Shown here: positions 18,601 through 26,126 of the stretch, in pieces | Numbering within the stretch: position 1 is the stretch's first letter | Layout: each line of letters starts with the position of its first letter | Notes under the pieces: generated by a model | Told to the model about the DNA's origin: nothing | Seen by the model: only the letters and a program-made list of their open reading frames with translations | The model's database searches: none | NCBI GenBank assembly: GCA_024742755.1 | Contig: JANSXW010000025.1 | Span: forward strand, 1-55,899 | Origin: a bacterium | GTDB lineage: Bacteria; Bacteroidota; Bacteroidia; Chitinophagales; Saprospiraceae | DNA: 55,899 nt | Direction of reading: 5' to 3' | Made by a program: the position numbers and the translations under genes

Positions 18601-19131
18601 GGCATCCCAAAGCTCAACCTGCCCTTCCCCGATTTTGTAAAAATAGCGCCCATCCGGCGTGAAGCCATCGGGCTCAAAGTCAGGAGCGGGCAGGCTGTCG
18701 GCAGGGTTGTCCGTCCGGGCTAAGCCACCGGACTGCTTCATGCCCCATTGCCCATCGGCAGAGAAACTGCTAAAGTGGTCGTCCCCAAGGTCGATTCCCC
18801 GGTTTTCCGGCTGGCGAAAGCTGAAGAACAGCGGCCGGTAATCCTGCCAGCCTTTGAAGTACTGAATGTATTGGAGATTGGGCGAGACGATTGCACCAGG
18901 CAATACTGCCTGCCCCGCTTTTACCGAAGACTTCAGTAGTTTGCCGGTTTCCACATCCCAGAGCATCAGACTGCCATCGGCACCAGCGGAGAACAAGGTC
19001 CTTCCATCCTGCGCAAACTGCAGGTTGTAAACGGGCCCGGTATGCCCGGCGGGCAGCCCAAGCTCTACGGGCTGGGCAATGCCATACAGGGGGAGGAGTA
19101 GCAATAAAAGGGAATGAAGGTAATTTGTCAT
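15688..19131 (-). CDS. Exported WD40-repeat caspase-family peptidase
   Basis: 1147 aa from ATG 19131, with signal peptide MTNYLHSLLLLLLPLYGIAQ. WD40 repeats fill about 25-620 (GHTGPVYNLQFAQDGRTLFS, TLRGHRGKVQALAFAPDG, SGAEDGQVKIWNI). A linker of beta segments leads to the caspase domain at about 760-1010: KMYVVAVGTSDYNG, catalytic His in LLVYLSGHGLAF (H845) and Cys in VLVIDACNSGQ (C905), then GQGLLTYALLQGIQG. Both catalytic residues are present. The C-terminal 130 residues (QLEDTFRRENEKAANADYLF) are unassigned. It is the last gene of the operon starting at 25694, 11 bases after its neighbour. The propeller may present substrates or sense ligands. Confidence 0.9.
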   Translation of the reverse strand: MTNYLHSLLLLLLPLYGIAQPVELGLPAGHTGPVYNLQFAQDGRTLFSAGADGSLMLWDVETGKLLKSSVKAGQAVLPGAIVSPNLQYIQYFKGWQDYRPLFFSFRQPENRGIDLGDDHFSSFSADGQWGMKQSGGLARTDNPADSLPAPDFEPDGFTPDGRYFYKIGEGQVELWDAVSQNPAQFQSLSRLSPNATYRAYGKILADEVEYQTQYDFWSPEKGTFLYRLEVPEGYQLRDIAPDGSFVILVSEQGQFRKYDPLRKAFTQTYATGPASTEPLPMTEPPGARLSPDGSTLACSGMDGTIYLLNANSGKRIRTLRAHQQVPSALAFSSDGRKLHFSSVAGSNHTWDLEACRKETPDATNNTYNSITQGSWDQQLAGDEFKALSPDEQTGIRFEFANGLCTPVLVDLYNRESSRKLMPANLGHHSVKEAVFSDDGKRLLLIPTTELQEGTTCYVWDVPSGALLHRSPDPEDSYALAGAFSPNGDQLLLGTWNRAVHLYDLINGQLLHTLRGHRGKVQALAFAPDGTYFASGAEDGQVKIWNIPERREIATLMLIDEEDWIVLSPDGLFDASPNAMRLLYYLVETGQRTEIIELEQLKARYYEPGLLQKLLGYLPEPVRSVEGLDRVALYPALQARIQGDQLKVALEARSGGIGRVSIQVNGKEVAYDANPDRKNGFSFDLRPVHPYLLRHPDSTNRISIQAYNAEGWLKSRPLHVNYEPVSRTRGSNRNNSRSWTGALDPKMYVVAVGTSDYNGESLDLKYATQDATAMARSLALVGANLFANGDSIEVHCLTTAPADQTGLEGTNISWQYASKANIQKTLQGIQQKAKAEDVLLVYLSGHGLAFGNGDREQFYYLTHDVANTDMIMDADVRARYTIPSSELTEWINDIPALKQVLVIDACNSGQAVEDLSSGTRNLNASQIRALDRMKDRTGMFILSGSAADKVSFEASEYGQGLLTYALLQGIQGLATTRNADGEYVDVMRLFQHARDEVPRLAASIMGVQTPTLGFPADASSFDIGIVKYEQALPVGQKKPVLIRTTFLNEATLTDDLQLMKQLEDTFRRENEKAANADYLFIDASDYPGAYALRGLYTQVEGKIRFSKILLFKGQLTSFPLDISPDLDPDRVVREIERAVKKIIKRQSR

Positions 19132-19142
19132 CCGTGTAGTTT

Positions 19143-20087
19143 TTACAGCCCCTGCCGCCAAAGGAAGGCTTTGTATAATGCTCTTGCCAGGTCGTGGTCG
19201 GGGTCTTGCTCCATCGCTTCCCGGAAGCGAAGCCCGGCTTGTTCCTGAAAACCATTGTCTTCCAGCGCGACTGCTTCGAGTAGCCGTTTGGCAGAAGACC
19301 CGGCAGTAAAATAGGCGGAGGTCGATTTTAGTGCGGATAATACGCTGTTTAAGGTCGTTTCATCGACGTATTCAAAAGTGATTAATGGTGTACCTACGGA
19401 TGCATCGTTGGAGGCGGTCGCCTTCCAGCGGTAGAATTGGCCGGTTTGGAGCCCGGCATCTGCCGCGTTCACGGTGAGGCTGCCTTCGGTTGTCGTTTTC
19501 TCCAGCAAAACCTGCCCCTGATCGTCGGTAAGCCGGAAAGTGTACTGTTCAGGCACTTTTACATCGGCTTTGGGTGCCCAGGAAACAAAAAAGCTTTCAC
19601 CAGCCACCTTGCCGCCATTGGTCGTGATGGGGAGCAGGGCTGCATCGGCATCGCCATGGCCATCGCCCTCTTTGCTTTCGTACACAGGTTTGGTGGGTTT
19701 GGTATTGGCGGCCAGCCCCGGCTCATCGTCGAGGAAAAAAAAGAAAGGGTCGCTGGCTTCTTCCACTCTTTCCTGCAGCAGTTCGGCGTAAGGGCTTTCC
19801 TGAAACTGCTCATAATCTGCGAGCAGGGTAGTAATATCGTGTTTGCCCTTGGTGTTGATTATGGCAAATTGCTCATCGTACAGCACACTGACGGAAGTAC
19901 CTGCCTTGAGCTTCAGGCGCCCCTCTTTACTAAGCGGCATGCCCGTTTTGATTGGGGAAAAGTTGAACCAGCCTTTGCTAGCCGGGGAGTACCGGACGGG
20001 GCCGTCAACGGAATAAACGACCGGGCTGTCCTGCGCATTCAGGGCGAAGGAAGTGCAGGCGATAAACAATAGGGTTAGCCATTTCAT
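19143..20087 (-). CDS. Exported FecR-like protein, first paralogue
   Basis: 314 aa with signal peptide MKWLTLLFIACTSFALNAQ. The N-terminal part (YSVDGPVRYSPASKGWF, KTGMPLSKEGRLKLKAGTSV, FAIINTKGKHDI) resembles the FecR-type beta domain in which a value is wrapped by regularly spaced strands. A middle domain (FFVSWAPKADVKVPEQYTFR) looks fibronectin-like, and the C-terminal part is helical (ALKSTSAYFTAGSSAKRLLE), possibly a single TPR. No membrane span. It shares this order with the protein at 21753-22712. Its exact function is unknown; likely a periplasmic partner of the operon's peptidases. Confidence 0.6.
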   Translation of the reverse strand: MKWLTLLFIACTSFALNAQDSPVVYSVDGPVRYSPASKGWFNFSPIKTGMPLSKEGRLKLKAGTSVSVLYDEQFAIINTKGKHDITTLLADYEQFQESPYAELLQERVEEASDPFFFFLDDEPGLAANTKPTKPVYESKEGDGHGDADAALLPITTNGGKVAGESFFVSWAPKADVKVPEQYTFRLTDDQGQVLLEKTTTEGSLTVNAADAGLQTGQFYRWKATASNDASVGTPLITFEYVDETTLNSVLSALKSTSAYFTAGSSAKRLLEAVALEDNGFQEQAGLRFREAMEQDPDHDLARALYKAFLWRQGL

Positions 20088-20115
20088 GTGGGAAAGGTTT
20101 TAGGTGGTTGAAGAT

Positions 20116-21756
20116 TTATTCGGTTGTTAATCCTGACCGAAAGACCATCCAGCTGCGAAGCTGTCCGGCCTCATCCGTGAGGAGTAAAAGTTGTCGTTGG
20201 TCGTAAGCCAGGCATTGACCGTTGGGCAGGGAGAGTATCCGGTCGGGCGCACCATAGGCTGCACGGATTTCAGCTGCGGTAGCGCCAGCCGAAAGCCCTG
20301 CAAGGGTTTCTCCCCCATATCCGGGGGCCGTACGGTGGAACCAGGCAAAACGGTTGCTGCCGTCATCTACATAGTGTTGAAAGATGTTGGAACCGGGCAT
20401 ATGCTTATAGCCACAGTAGATTTTGCCGGGCAGATTTACCGTGGCGGTAAAGGAAGGGGCAACGAGGAAGTCTTCCGGGAACACGCCATCGATCTCTTCG
20501 ACGCCTTTCACGTTGTAATTTTGCGGGGCAAACAAGTCAGCCCCTCCTTGCAGGACGGATAGATTGATTTTTGCCAGGTTCATGACTTCGGGTTGCGCCG
20601 ATTGGAAGAACGCCAAAGCAGCAGAGGTGTCTTTCTGCAGAATCGCCGCGACGCCTAAGGTTACCTGCGCTTTAGCTACTGCCGTTGGATTACTCGTCTT
20701 TTCTGCAAGCGACAAAGCCTTCTGAGCCCGGTATTCGGCATCCAGCCATTCCCCCCTGAGCACATGCAGGTTAGCCAGGTTGAGGTGGGCAGAGGGCTCA
20801 GCTTCGTTGAGCAGCAAAGCGTTTTTGAACATTTGCTGCCCCTGTTCCAGCAACTGCGCCCGCCGGGCAACGGCATCTTTGGGCAATCGGGTGGTAATTT
20901 GTCCAAGCCGGCTTTCCAGGTCCAGCTCAATGGGCAAAACGTAAGGCATTTCATTTTTCGGGGTCAGGGCCAGTGCCGCCAGCAGTGCCGTGGCTCCGGC
21001 GTTATTGTACAGCTCAAACCCCTGATACTCGCCGAGGATGTACTGATAATACGCCAGCGCATCGGTATGCCCCTCTATCAGGCTCAGGTAGTTGGCGGTC
21101 TGATAGACCTGAAAGAGTTTCTCCAGGCGGCGTGCGGTGTTCTCGCTAAGCTTTAGGCGTTCGTTGAGGCTGGGGTAGCCTTGGATTTCGTCGGGCAGCC
21201 CGTAGGTAGCGTAGGCTTTTTTCAGTAGTGGAGTGAGGGTGCCGTAGGTGTTGTAGCCGGCAGAGATGGCTAATACGCCACCAAAGTAATCGGCCTGTGT
21301 TTCATACTTAAGCCCGTCAGAAAGTTGTTCCAGCTGTTCAGCCGCTTCCAGGCCATCATTCTGATTGATAAAGTTGCGTTTCCAGTCGTGGTTTTCGTAG
21401 TAGTGGATAATCTCATGTGAAAGCATAGCCGCCAGCGCATTCAGGGAGTCTTCGCCCAGGCTTGCGCAAATGTCATAGGCTTGTTCCTCCAGCCCAATCT
21501 GCCGCTTCCCGGGGTGCATCCAGGCCATGTAGCGGCGCCCGGTATTCATGACGAGCTCGGGAACGGGCATTCTGAAACTGCCCCGGGCCTTCACCAGGTC
21601 ATCGAAAATGCGCTGCGCTACTTCCAGCTTATAACCCTCCACCGGCTCGGGGGCGAACCGGCGCGAGAAGGGGTTGTCCACAAAGGCGAACAGGCTGTCC
21701 TGTGCCCCTAATGCAAAAGGCAGTGCCAGCCATACTATCAGGAGAAGCCGGCTCAT
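20116..21756 (-). CDS. Exported M48-like zinc metallopeptidase with TPRs, first paralogue
   Basis: 546 aa, signal peptide MSRLLLIVWLALPFALGAQ. The zinc site is complete: HEIIH (H114, E115, H118) and the third ligand in ETQADYFGG (E152), the M48/Oma1 arrangement. TPR-like helices follow (about 290-400, SAHLNLANLHVLRGEWLDAE). The C-terminal 90 residues (AEIRAAYGAPDRILSLPNGQ, YDQRQLLLLTDEAGQL) form a small domain also present in the paralogue at 24039-25694. It overlaps the upstream gene by 4 bases (ATGA), so the two are translationally coupled. Probably a periplasmic protease in the caspase pathway. Confidence 0.8.
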   Translation of the reverse strand: MSRLLLIVWLALPFALGAQDSLFAFVDNPFSRRFAPEPVEGYKLEVAQRIFDDLVKARGSFRMPVPELVMNTGRRYMAWMHPGKRQIGLEEQAYDICASLGEDSLNALAAMLSHEIIHYYENHDWKRNFINQNDGLEAAEQLEQLSDGLKYETQADYFGGVLAISAGYNTYGTLTPLLKKAYATYGLPDEIQGYPSLNERLKLSENTARRLEKLFQVYQTANYLSLIEGHTDALAYYQYILGEYQGFELYNNAGATALLAALALTPKNEMPYVLPIELDLESRLGQITTRLPKDAVARRAQLLEQGQQMFKNALLLNEAEPSAHLNLANLHVLRGEWLDAEYRAQKALSLAEKTSNPTAVAKAQVTLGVAAILQKDTSAALAFFQSAQPEVMNLAKINLSVLQGGADLFAPQNYNVKGVEEIDGVFPEDFLVAPSFTATVNLPGKIYCGYKHMPGSNIFQHYVDDGSNRFAWFHRTAPGYGGETLAGLSAGATAAEIRAAYGAPDRILSLPNGQCLAYDQRQLLLLTDEAGQLRSWMVFRSGLTTE

Positions 21757-22712
21757 TTGATCAGGGTTTGGGCTTCTTCCAGCGTATTCATGCGCAGGAG
21801 GAAACTGATGAAAAGTTGACGGTCCACCGCAGAGGGGGTATCCGATTGGAGCTGTGCAGCGTAGGTGTGGTAAGCGGCCTGGAAAAGCCCGGCTTCCTCC
21901 AGTTCATAAAGCCGGTAGATGGGCTTTACGGCTTCGGACAGGCTTTGGAAATCGCCGTCAGCTTCAAGCTCAGCATCGAAGGCCTGCAGCGCCTCCTGAT
22001 CGAAATACACCGGCAAGCGGGCGGTCTTTAGCCAGCTGCTGTCGGATTGCAGGGCGGTTACTTGCCAATAGGCTGGCGCACTGCCCTCGAATCGGAGTTG
22101 GCGGAGGTCGATGGCCAACTGCTCAGCGGACAAGGCCGCCTCAAGCACTGGTTCCGCAGCGCCCTCCTGCCGCAGCTCAAAGCGATAGCCATTTGGGTGG
22201 GCAACGGAATCCCAACGGAACGTCACTTCCGGGTGGGTCAGCAAACCGGTCAGGTAAAGCGGTGCTTCAATGCCGTAGGACGGACTGCCAAACCCACTAA
22301 TCCCTGCCCGTGCATTGGTCAGGTAGCGGCGGTGGGATTGCTCTACCTGCTGTGGCGTATCTGTATCTTTAATGGCATTGCTGATAAAGGACCAAAACCG
22401 GCTCAAAAAGGTAGAACCATTTTGGCTTCGGATGTCAGCGCCCAACTGTTCAAGGTCGTACATGGCAGGGCCCTTTAGCGTGGTCCGGATGTCTTCAAAA
22501 ACGATGGTGGCGCTCACGCCCTGCAAGAGCCGTAGCCGGCCCGGCGATTTGACGGTTGTGCCGGCAAATACCCGCCGTTCATTGCCGCCTTCCTGACTGT
22601 AGGTCAGGCCATTGCTTGAACTGACGTCCAAAACAATAAAAAGATCGTGCTGAGCAGTAAGGCCTGCCGCACAGCAAGTCAGTAAAATCAGGAATAGCCA
22701 TTTGTTTTTCAT
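21753..22712 (-). CDS. Exported FecR-like protein, second paralogue
   Basis: 319 aa with signal peptide MKNKWLFLILLTCCAAGLTAQ. It has the same plan as the protein at 19143-20087: an N-terminal beta part (FAGTTVKSPGRLRLLQGVSA, TTLKGPAMYDLEQLGADI), a fibronectin-like middle (VTFRWDSVAHPNGYRFELRQ) and a helical tail (AAYHTYAAQL). Each copy lies immediately before or after an M48-like gene, which suggests duplication of a two-gene unit. Function unknown. It is separated from the CHASE2 gene by 77 bases. Confidence 0.6.
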   Translation of the reverse strand: MKNKWLFLILLTCCAAGLTAQHDLFIVLDVSSSNGLTYSQEGGNERRVFAGTTVKSPGRLRLLQGVSATIVFEDIRTTLKGPAMYDLEQLGADIRSQNGSTFLSRFWSFISNAIKDTDTPQQVEQSHRRYLTNARAGISGFGSPSYGIEAPLYLTGLLTHPEVTFRWDSVAHPNGYRFELRQEGAAEPVLEAALSAEQLAIDLRQLRFEGSAPAYWQVTALQSDSSWLKTARLPVYFDQEALQAFDAELEADGDFQSLSEAVKPIYRLYELEEAGLFQAAYHTYAAQLQSDTPSAVDRQLFISFLLRMNTLEEAQTLIK

Positions 22713-22789
22713 AGTATGCTCAGGCTTTATTAGTCAATTTGATCAGCCTTCAAAGGGTTACCTTTCAGGATACAGAAATCGCGCAGGGA

Positions 22790-24034
22790 TTACGCTTCTG
22801 CTTCAGCAGTAGCAGGTGTAGGCCGTAGTGGAAGCGCCTCCGGAATTCGGTCGAGCCAGGGCAGCCGCCTCCGGATGAGGCTTTCGTAAATCATAATGAG
22901 GTCATAGGCCAGCAAAAGGGCCAGTATGCCTACCCCAAAATCGAGTTTTATTCGGAAATAATGAAAAAGTAGGGCAATTAGAAAAAACAAAAGAATAAAT
23001 TCAACCAGTTGCAATGCCCGCGTGATGCCGTGAAATACTTCGTTGAAATCATCATAAATCCAATGGATCAACAACACATTCAGGTAGCCGAAAATGGCGA
23101 GCAAAATGACATTGAGCCAGTTGGGGAGCTCGCGGACGAATTGTTCTTCGAGTACCATATTGAGCACATTCGCGTGGATGGCCAGGCCGTACATGTCGGG
23201 GATGGCCCGGTTGGTGTAGGATTGGTTGAGTGGGGTGTAGTGTCGGTCCTTTAGTGGATCGCCCTTTCCAGCAGCAGGCAGGTAGCCCAGGAGTACCATT
23301 TTGCCATCGACAACAGAGCGGACTTCCTCCAGCGTCAGGCTGTCCAAAAGCCGGTCCTGTTCCTGCCTCGGGAAGGCGTACTGGGGCCCGGTGTAGTGGA
23401 TGCGCTCTACGGGTTTCTTCCGGGTTAGCAGCTTTGCGGCTTGTTCCGGGGCATAGATTTGCAAAAGCGCGGTCGTGAATGCGGGCAGCGTATCTTGCCC
23501 CACCAGCTCCTGCGGGCTGAAATGGCGAATAACCCGCGTCTGATTAGCCGGGAAGTTGACGTAGCCGAGGGTGCTGTGATTGGCAAAAGTGGTGTCAACA
23601 CCTTTCCACCGCTCAAACCTTGTCCCCTTTGCGTTGACCTGATCAACTTCACAGGCCAGGACGAGGTTGGGGGTCCGCTGAATGACCGCCTGCAGGAAAG
23701 AGTCCGCATGAGTGCCGGTTGCGGATTCAAAAAGCACATCCACCCCAATAGCGGCAGCACCAGCAGCGTTCAGCCGGTCAATCAGCAGTGCAATGCGCTC
23801 ACGGTTCGGTATGCCGATGTCCACAAGCAGCAGGTCCTGCGTACGGAGCGGCTGTTGCCGGGAGGAATCGCTTAGGTAGGCATAGACGATGTCCGTGATC
23901 TCGTAGTTTTTGAGCCCGTTGTTGAACGGGTCAATGTAGTGCATGTTCAGCCGTATCAGGTTGAGGAACCAGATGAACAGGAAAATCAACACCGTGATAA
24001 TGATGCTATGGGGCTGAATAATGCGGTTGAGCAT
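22790..24034 (-). CDS. CHASE2-domain membrane protein without output domain
   Basis: 414 aa from ATG 24034. One N-terminal span (about 10-28, SIIITVLIFLFIWFLNLI) precedes a CHASE2 extracytoplasmic sensor (about 40-280: LLLVDIGIPNRERIALLIDR, GAAAIGVDVLFE, KPVERIHYTGPQYAFPRQ, VDGKMVLLGYLPAAGKG), then three more spans (VILLAIFGYLNVLLIHWI, FILLFFLIALLFHYF, FGVGILALLLAYDLIMI). CHASE2 usually feeds a kinase, cyclase or phosphatase; here nothing follows the last span except about 30 residues, so the signal must pass by protein contact within the membrane. It lies 4 bases after the M48-like gene. Confidence 0.85.
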   Translation of the reverse strand: MLNRIIQPHSIIITVLIFLFIWFLNLIRLNMHYIDPFNNGLKNYEITDIVYAYLSDSSRQQPLRTQDLLLVDIGIPNRERIALLIDRLNAAGAAAIGVDVLFESATGTHADSFLQAVIQRTPNLVLACEVDQVNAKGTRFERWKGVDTTFANHSTLGYVNFPANQTRVIRHFSPQELVGQDTLPAFTTALLQIYAPEQAAKLLTRKKPVERIHYTGPQYAFPRQEQDRLLDSLTLEEVRSVVDGKMVLLGYLPAAGKGDPLKDRHYTPLNQSYTNRAIPDMYGLAIHANVLNMVLEEQFVRELPNWLNVILLAIFGYLNVLLIHWIYDDFNEVFHGITRALQLVEFILLFFLIALLFHYFRIKLDFGVGILALLLAYDLIMIYESLIRRRLPWLDRIPEALPLRPTPATAEAEA

Positions 24035-24038
24035 AGGT

Positions 24039-25694
24039 TTATTTGAATCGGTAATTAGCCCATCGGCTGAGCTTTCCTTTTTGGTCCAGTAAAAGTAGCA
24101 CTTCCTTGTAAACCATGATTTCGCCGGTAGGCAGTTCAAGTGATGTTTTGGGTTCCCCGTAAAGATCCGTCAGTTCGGAGCGGGGGGTGCCTGCTTTGAA
24201 GCCATCGTAGAGTTCGCCGGGATGGCCGGCATCGGTCAGTTGCAGGAACAGGCTGGGGTTGTTAGGCGACTTGACCATGTAAACGGTTGAAGCGGTCAGT
24301 CCATCAACCTGTTTGGGGGTCCATATTCGAAAGTCCAGTGCTTCAAACAGTTCAATTTCCTGACGCTCGCGCCGGTACGTCCGGTCGAAGTTGGTCAGGG
24401 CAAAGGGTTCCACGCTGTCAATATCATAGGCATCCGGGCCATCGGGCTTGCGACCTGCCGGAATTGGGGTTTGCTTCATTTTGCTGAGGTTGTAAAGGGC
24501 CACAGCTGTGGGCGTTTCCAGTTTTTCCAGTTGCTGAATGGCGGCTTCCAGGTCACCTCCCCGGGCGGTCAGCATAGCCATCAATACCTGAGCGTCCGTT
24601 TTGGTTTTGGGGAATTGCCCCGGATTGCGCTTTGCTTCCACACTGGCGTAAAAAGCCGCCCGGTCGTTGTCTCCCAGCATGTAGTAGGCACAGGCTTTGT
24701 TCAGGTAAGCCGGGGCATAGTCCGGGTCCATGCTGATGGCATTATTGAAGTAGGAAATGGCCTCGCGCAGCAGCTTCGCCCGCCGTTCCTCCTTATCTCC
24801 AAACCCATCCTTGCTGCCTGCCCCAAAAGTCATGTCCAGCTCCAGGGGCAGCCGGTATTTTCGTTCGGATTCCGGGAAGTATTCCAGCGCTTCCAATACA
24901 GTGACGACTCCCAGGTTATTGTAAATCTCCCGCCCCTGGTAGTCGATCAGGATATGCTTGAAAAATACCCGGGCATCATCATACTGCCCGATTGCGGCAA
25001 GCAAATTCCCCACTTCGAAGACCCGGACGAGGTCTTTGAGCTTTTCTTCCGACTTCTGGGCCAGCGCCTTGCGGTCATTTAGGCTGGGATAAGCACCCGT
25101 GCTATCGACTTCCGGGAAAGGGTAGGTCTTGTAGATCTTGTCGAGGATGGCCGCCCGGTTGTCAAAAACCGGATAGCCGGCGGAGTACGCCAGAAAGCCT
25201 CCAAGATAGTCGGCCTGTGTCTCGTTGTTGATTTTATCATGGTCCACCATGCCTTGCAGTGTCCTTCCGATTTCGAGCTCCTGATAGGCTTTCGCGAAAC
25301 TTGACCGCCATTGGTGCTTTTCGTAAAAGTGGACCAGTTCGTGGCCGAGCAGGCCGGCAATAGCCGCCTCGCCTTCCTGCTCGCCCAATGACATGCAGAT
25401 GTCGTAGGCTTTTTCTTCCAGCCCGATCTGGGTGCCGCCGTAGACTAAAAACGCGGCATTATTGGCGGCCTTGGTCATTGTGAAAGCCGGTACCGGAAAG
25501 CGCCGGTCGCCTTTAGCTTCCACAAGCCGGTTGTAGATGGCCAGGGCTTTGTCATACTTTGGGCCGACCAGGGCCTCCATGTCCTGCTCCAGCTCAGCGG
25601 GCTTGCTGATGTAGCTGAAAGCATTGCGGGGCTGGCTCGAAAGATTTAGTGCAAAGAAAAGGTAAAAAATAAGGATCAGGCTGGGGGCTTTCAT
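24039..25694 (-). CDS. Exported M48-like zinc metallopeptidase with TPRs, second paralogue
   Basis: 551 aa, signal peptide MKAPSLILIFYLFFALNLSS. The zinc site is complete: HELVH (H118, E119, H122) and ETQADYLGG (E158). TPR-like helices follow (PAYLNKACAYYMLGDNDRAA) and the same C-terminal small domain as its paralogue (SELTDLYGEPKTSLELPTGE, VYKEVLLLLDQKGKL). First gene of the operon 25694-15688. The two copies share the whole architecture, but their sequences are clearly diverged, so the duplication is old and both are kept intact. Confidence 0.8.
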   Translation of the reverse strand: MKAPSLILIFYLFFALNLSSQPRNAFSYISKPAELEQDMEALVGPKYDKALAIYNRLVEAKGDRRFPVPAFTMTKAANNAAFLVYGGTQIGLEEKAYDICMSLGEQEGEAAIAGLLGHELVHFYEKHQWRSSFAKAYQELEIGRTLQGMVDHDKINNETQADYLGGFLAYSAGYPVFDNRAAILDKIYKTYPFPEVDSTGAYPSLNDRKALAQKSEEKLKDLVRVFEVGNLLAAIGQYDDARVFFKHILIDYQGREIYNNLGVVTVLEALEYFPESERKYRLPLELDMTFGAGSKDGFGDKEERRAKLLREAISYFNNAISMDPDYAPAYLNKACAYYMLGDNDRAAFYASVEAKRNPGQFPKTKTDAQVLMAMLTARGGDLEAAIQQLEKLETPTAVALYNLSKMKQTPIPAGRKPDGPDAYDIDSVEPFALTNFDRTYRRERQEIELFEALDFRIWTPKQVDGLTASTVYMVKSPNNPSLFLQLTDAGHPGELYDGFKAGTPRSELTDLYGEPKTSLELPTGEIMVYKEVLLLLDQKGKLSRWANYRFK

Positions 25695-25760
25695 GGCGGA
25701 TTGGGTTTAGGTAGTTTTTGAGGCTTGCCACTATGGCTCGCCCTCACAAAATAGGAAATC

Positions 25761-25958
25761 TTAATTAATAAGACGGATAAAAAGCACACTGCTGCCTTCA
25801 TCCGGTACCCGATTGAGGTTCCAATTGCTGGGCTCCATCCAGTCTGATGGCCTGCCGGGGGTGCCGCCTATCCAAACCCACTGCGTATTCAAATAACCGC
25901 AGGAAAATAAAGCAAAGATGATGATGATCGTTCCCATGACTCTGTATGTCGTGTTCAT
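25761..25958 (-). CDS. Small lipoprotein with a single W-x-G...NW...VP motif
   Basis: 65 aa from ATG 25958, with a lipobox-type signal (MGTIIIIFALFSCGYLN; Cys about residue 20). The rest, WVWIGGTPGRPSDWMEP then SNWNLNRVPDEGSSV, looks like one unit of the beta-helix repeat found in large surface proteins (W-x-G, NW, N/G-x-VP), but the protein stops straight after it. It may be a stub of a larger gene or a genuine tiny lipoprotein. It lies 66 bases upstream of the caspase operon on the same strand. Confidence 0.5.
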   Translation of the reverse strand: MNTTYRVMGTIIIIFALFSCGYLNTQWVWIGGTPGRPSDWMEPSNWNLNRVPDEGSSVLFIRLIN

Positions 25959-26126
25959 TGGCTTGATTTGAATGCCAGCCCTTTGGTTACCCTCGGATAG
26001 AAAGTTTTTTGGGTAGGGTAACCTCTTTCCATCTTGGCAAATCAGTATATTTAGGAATTCTATTCCTGCCACGGGGCCCTAATGAGAAGCCTCCAGCCCT
26101 TTTCTCCACCTTTAATCTACCTACCG

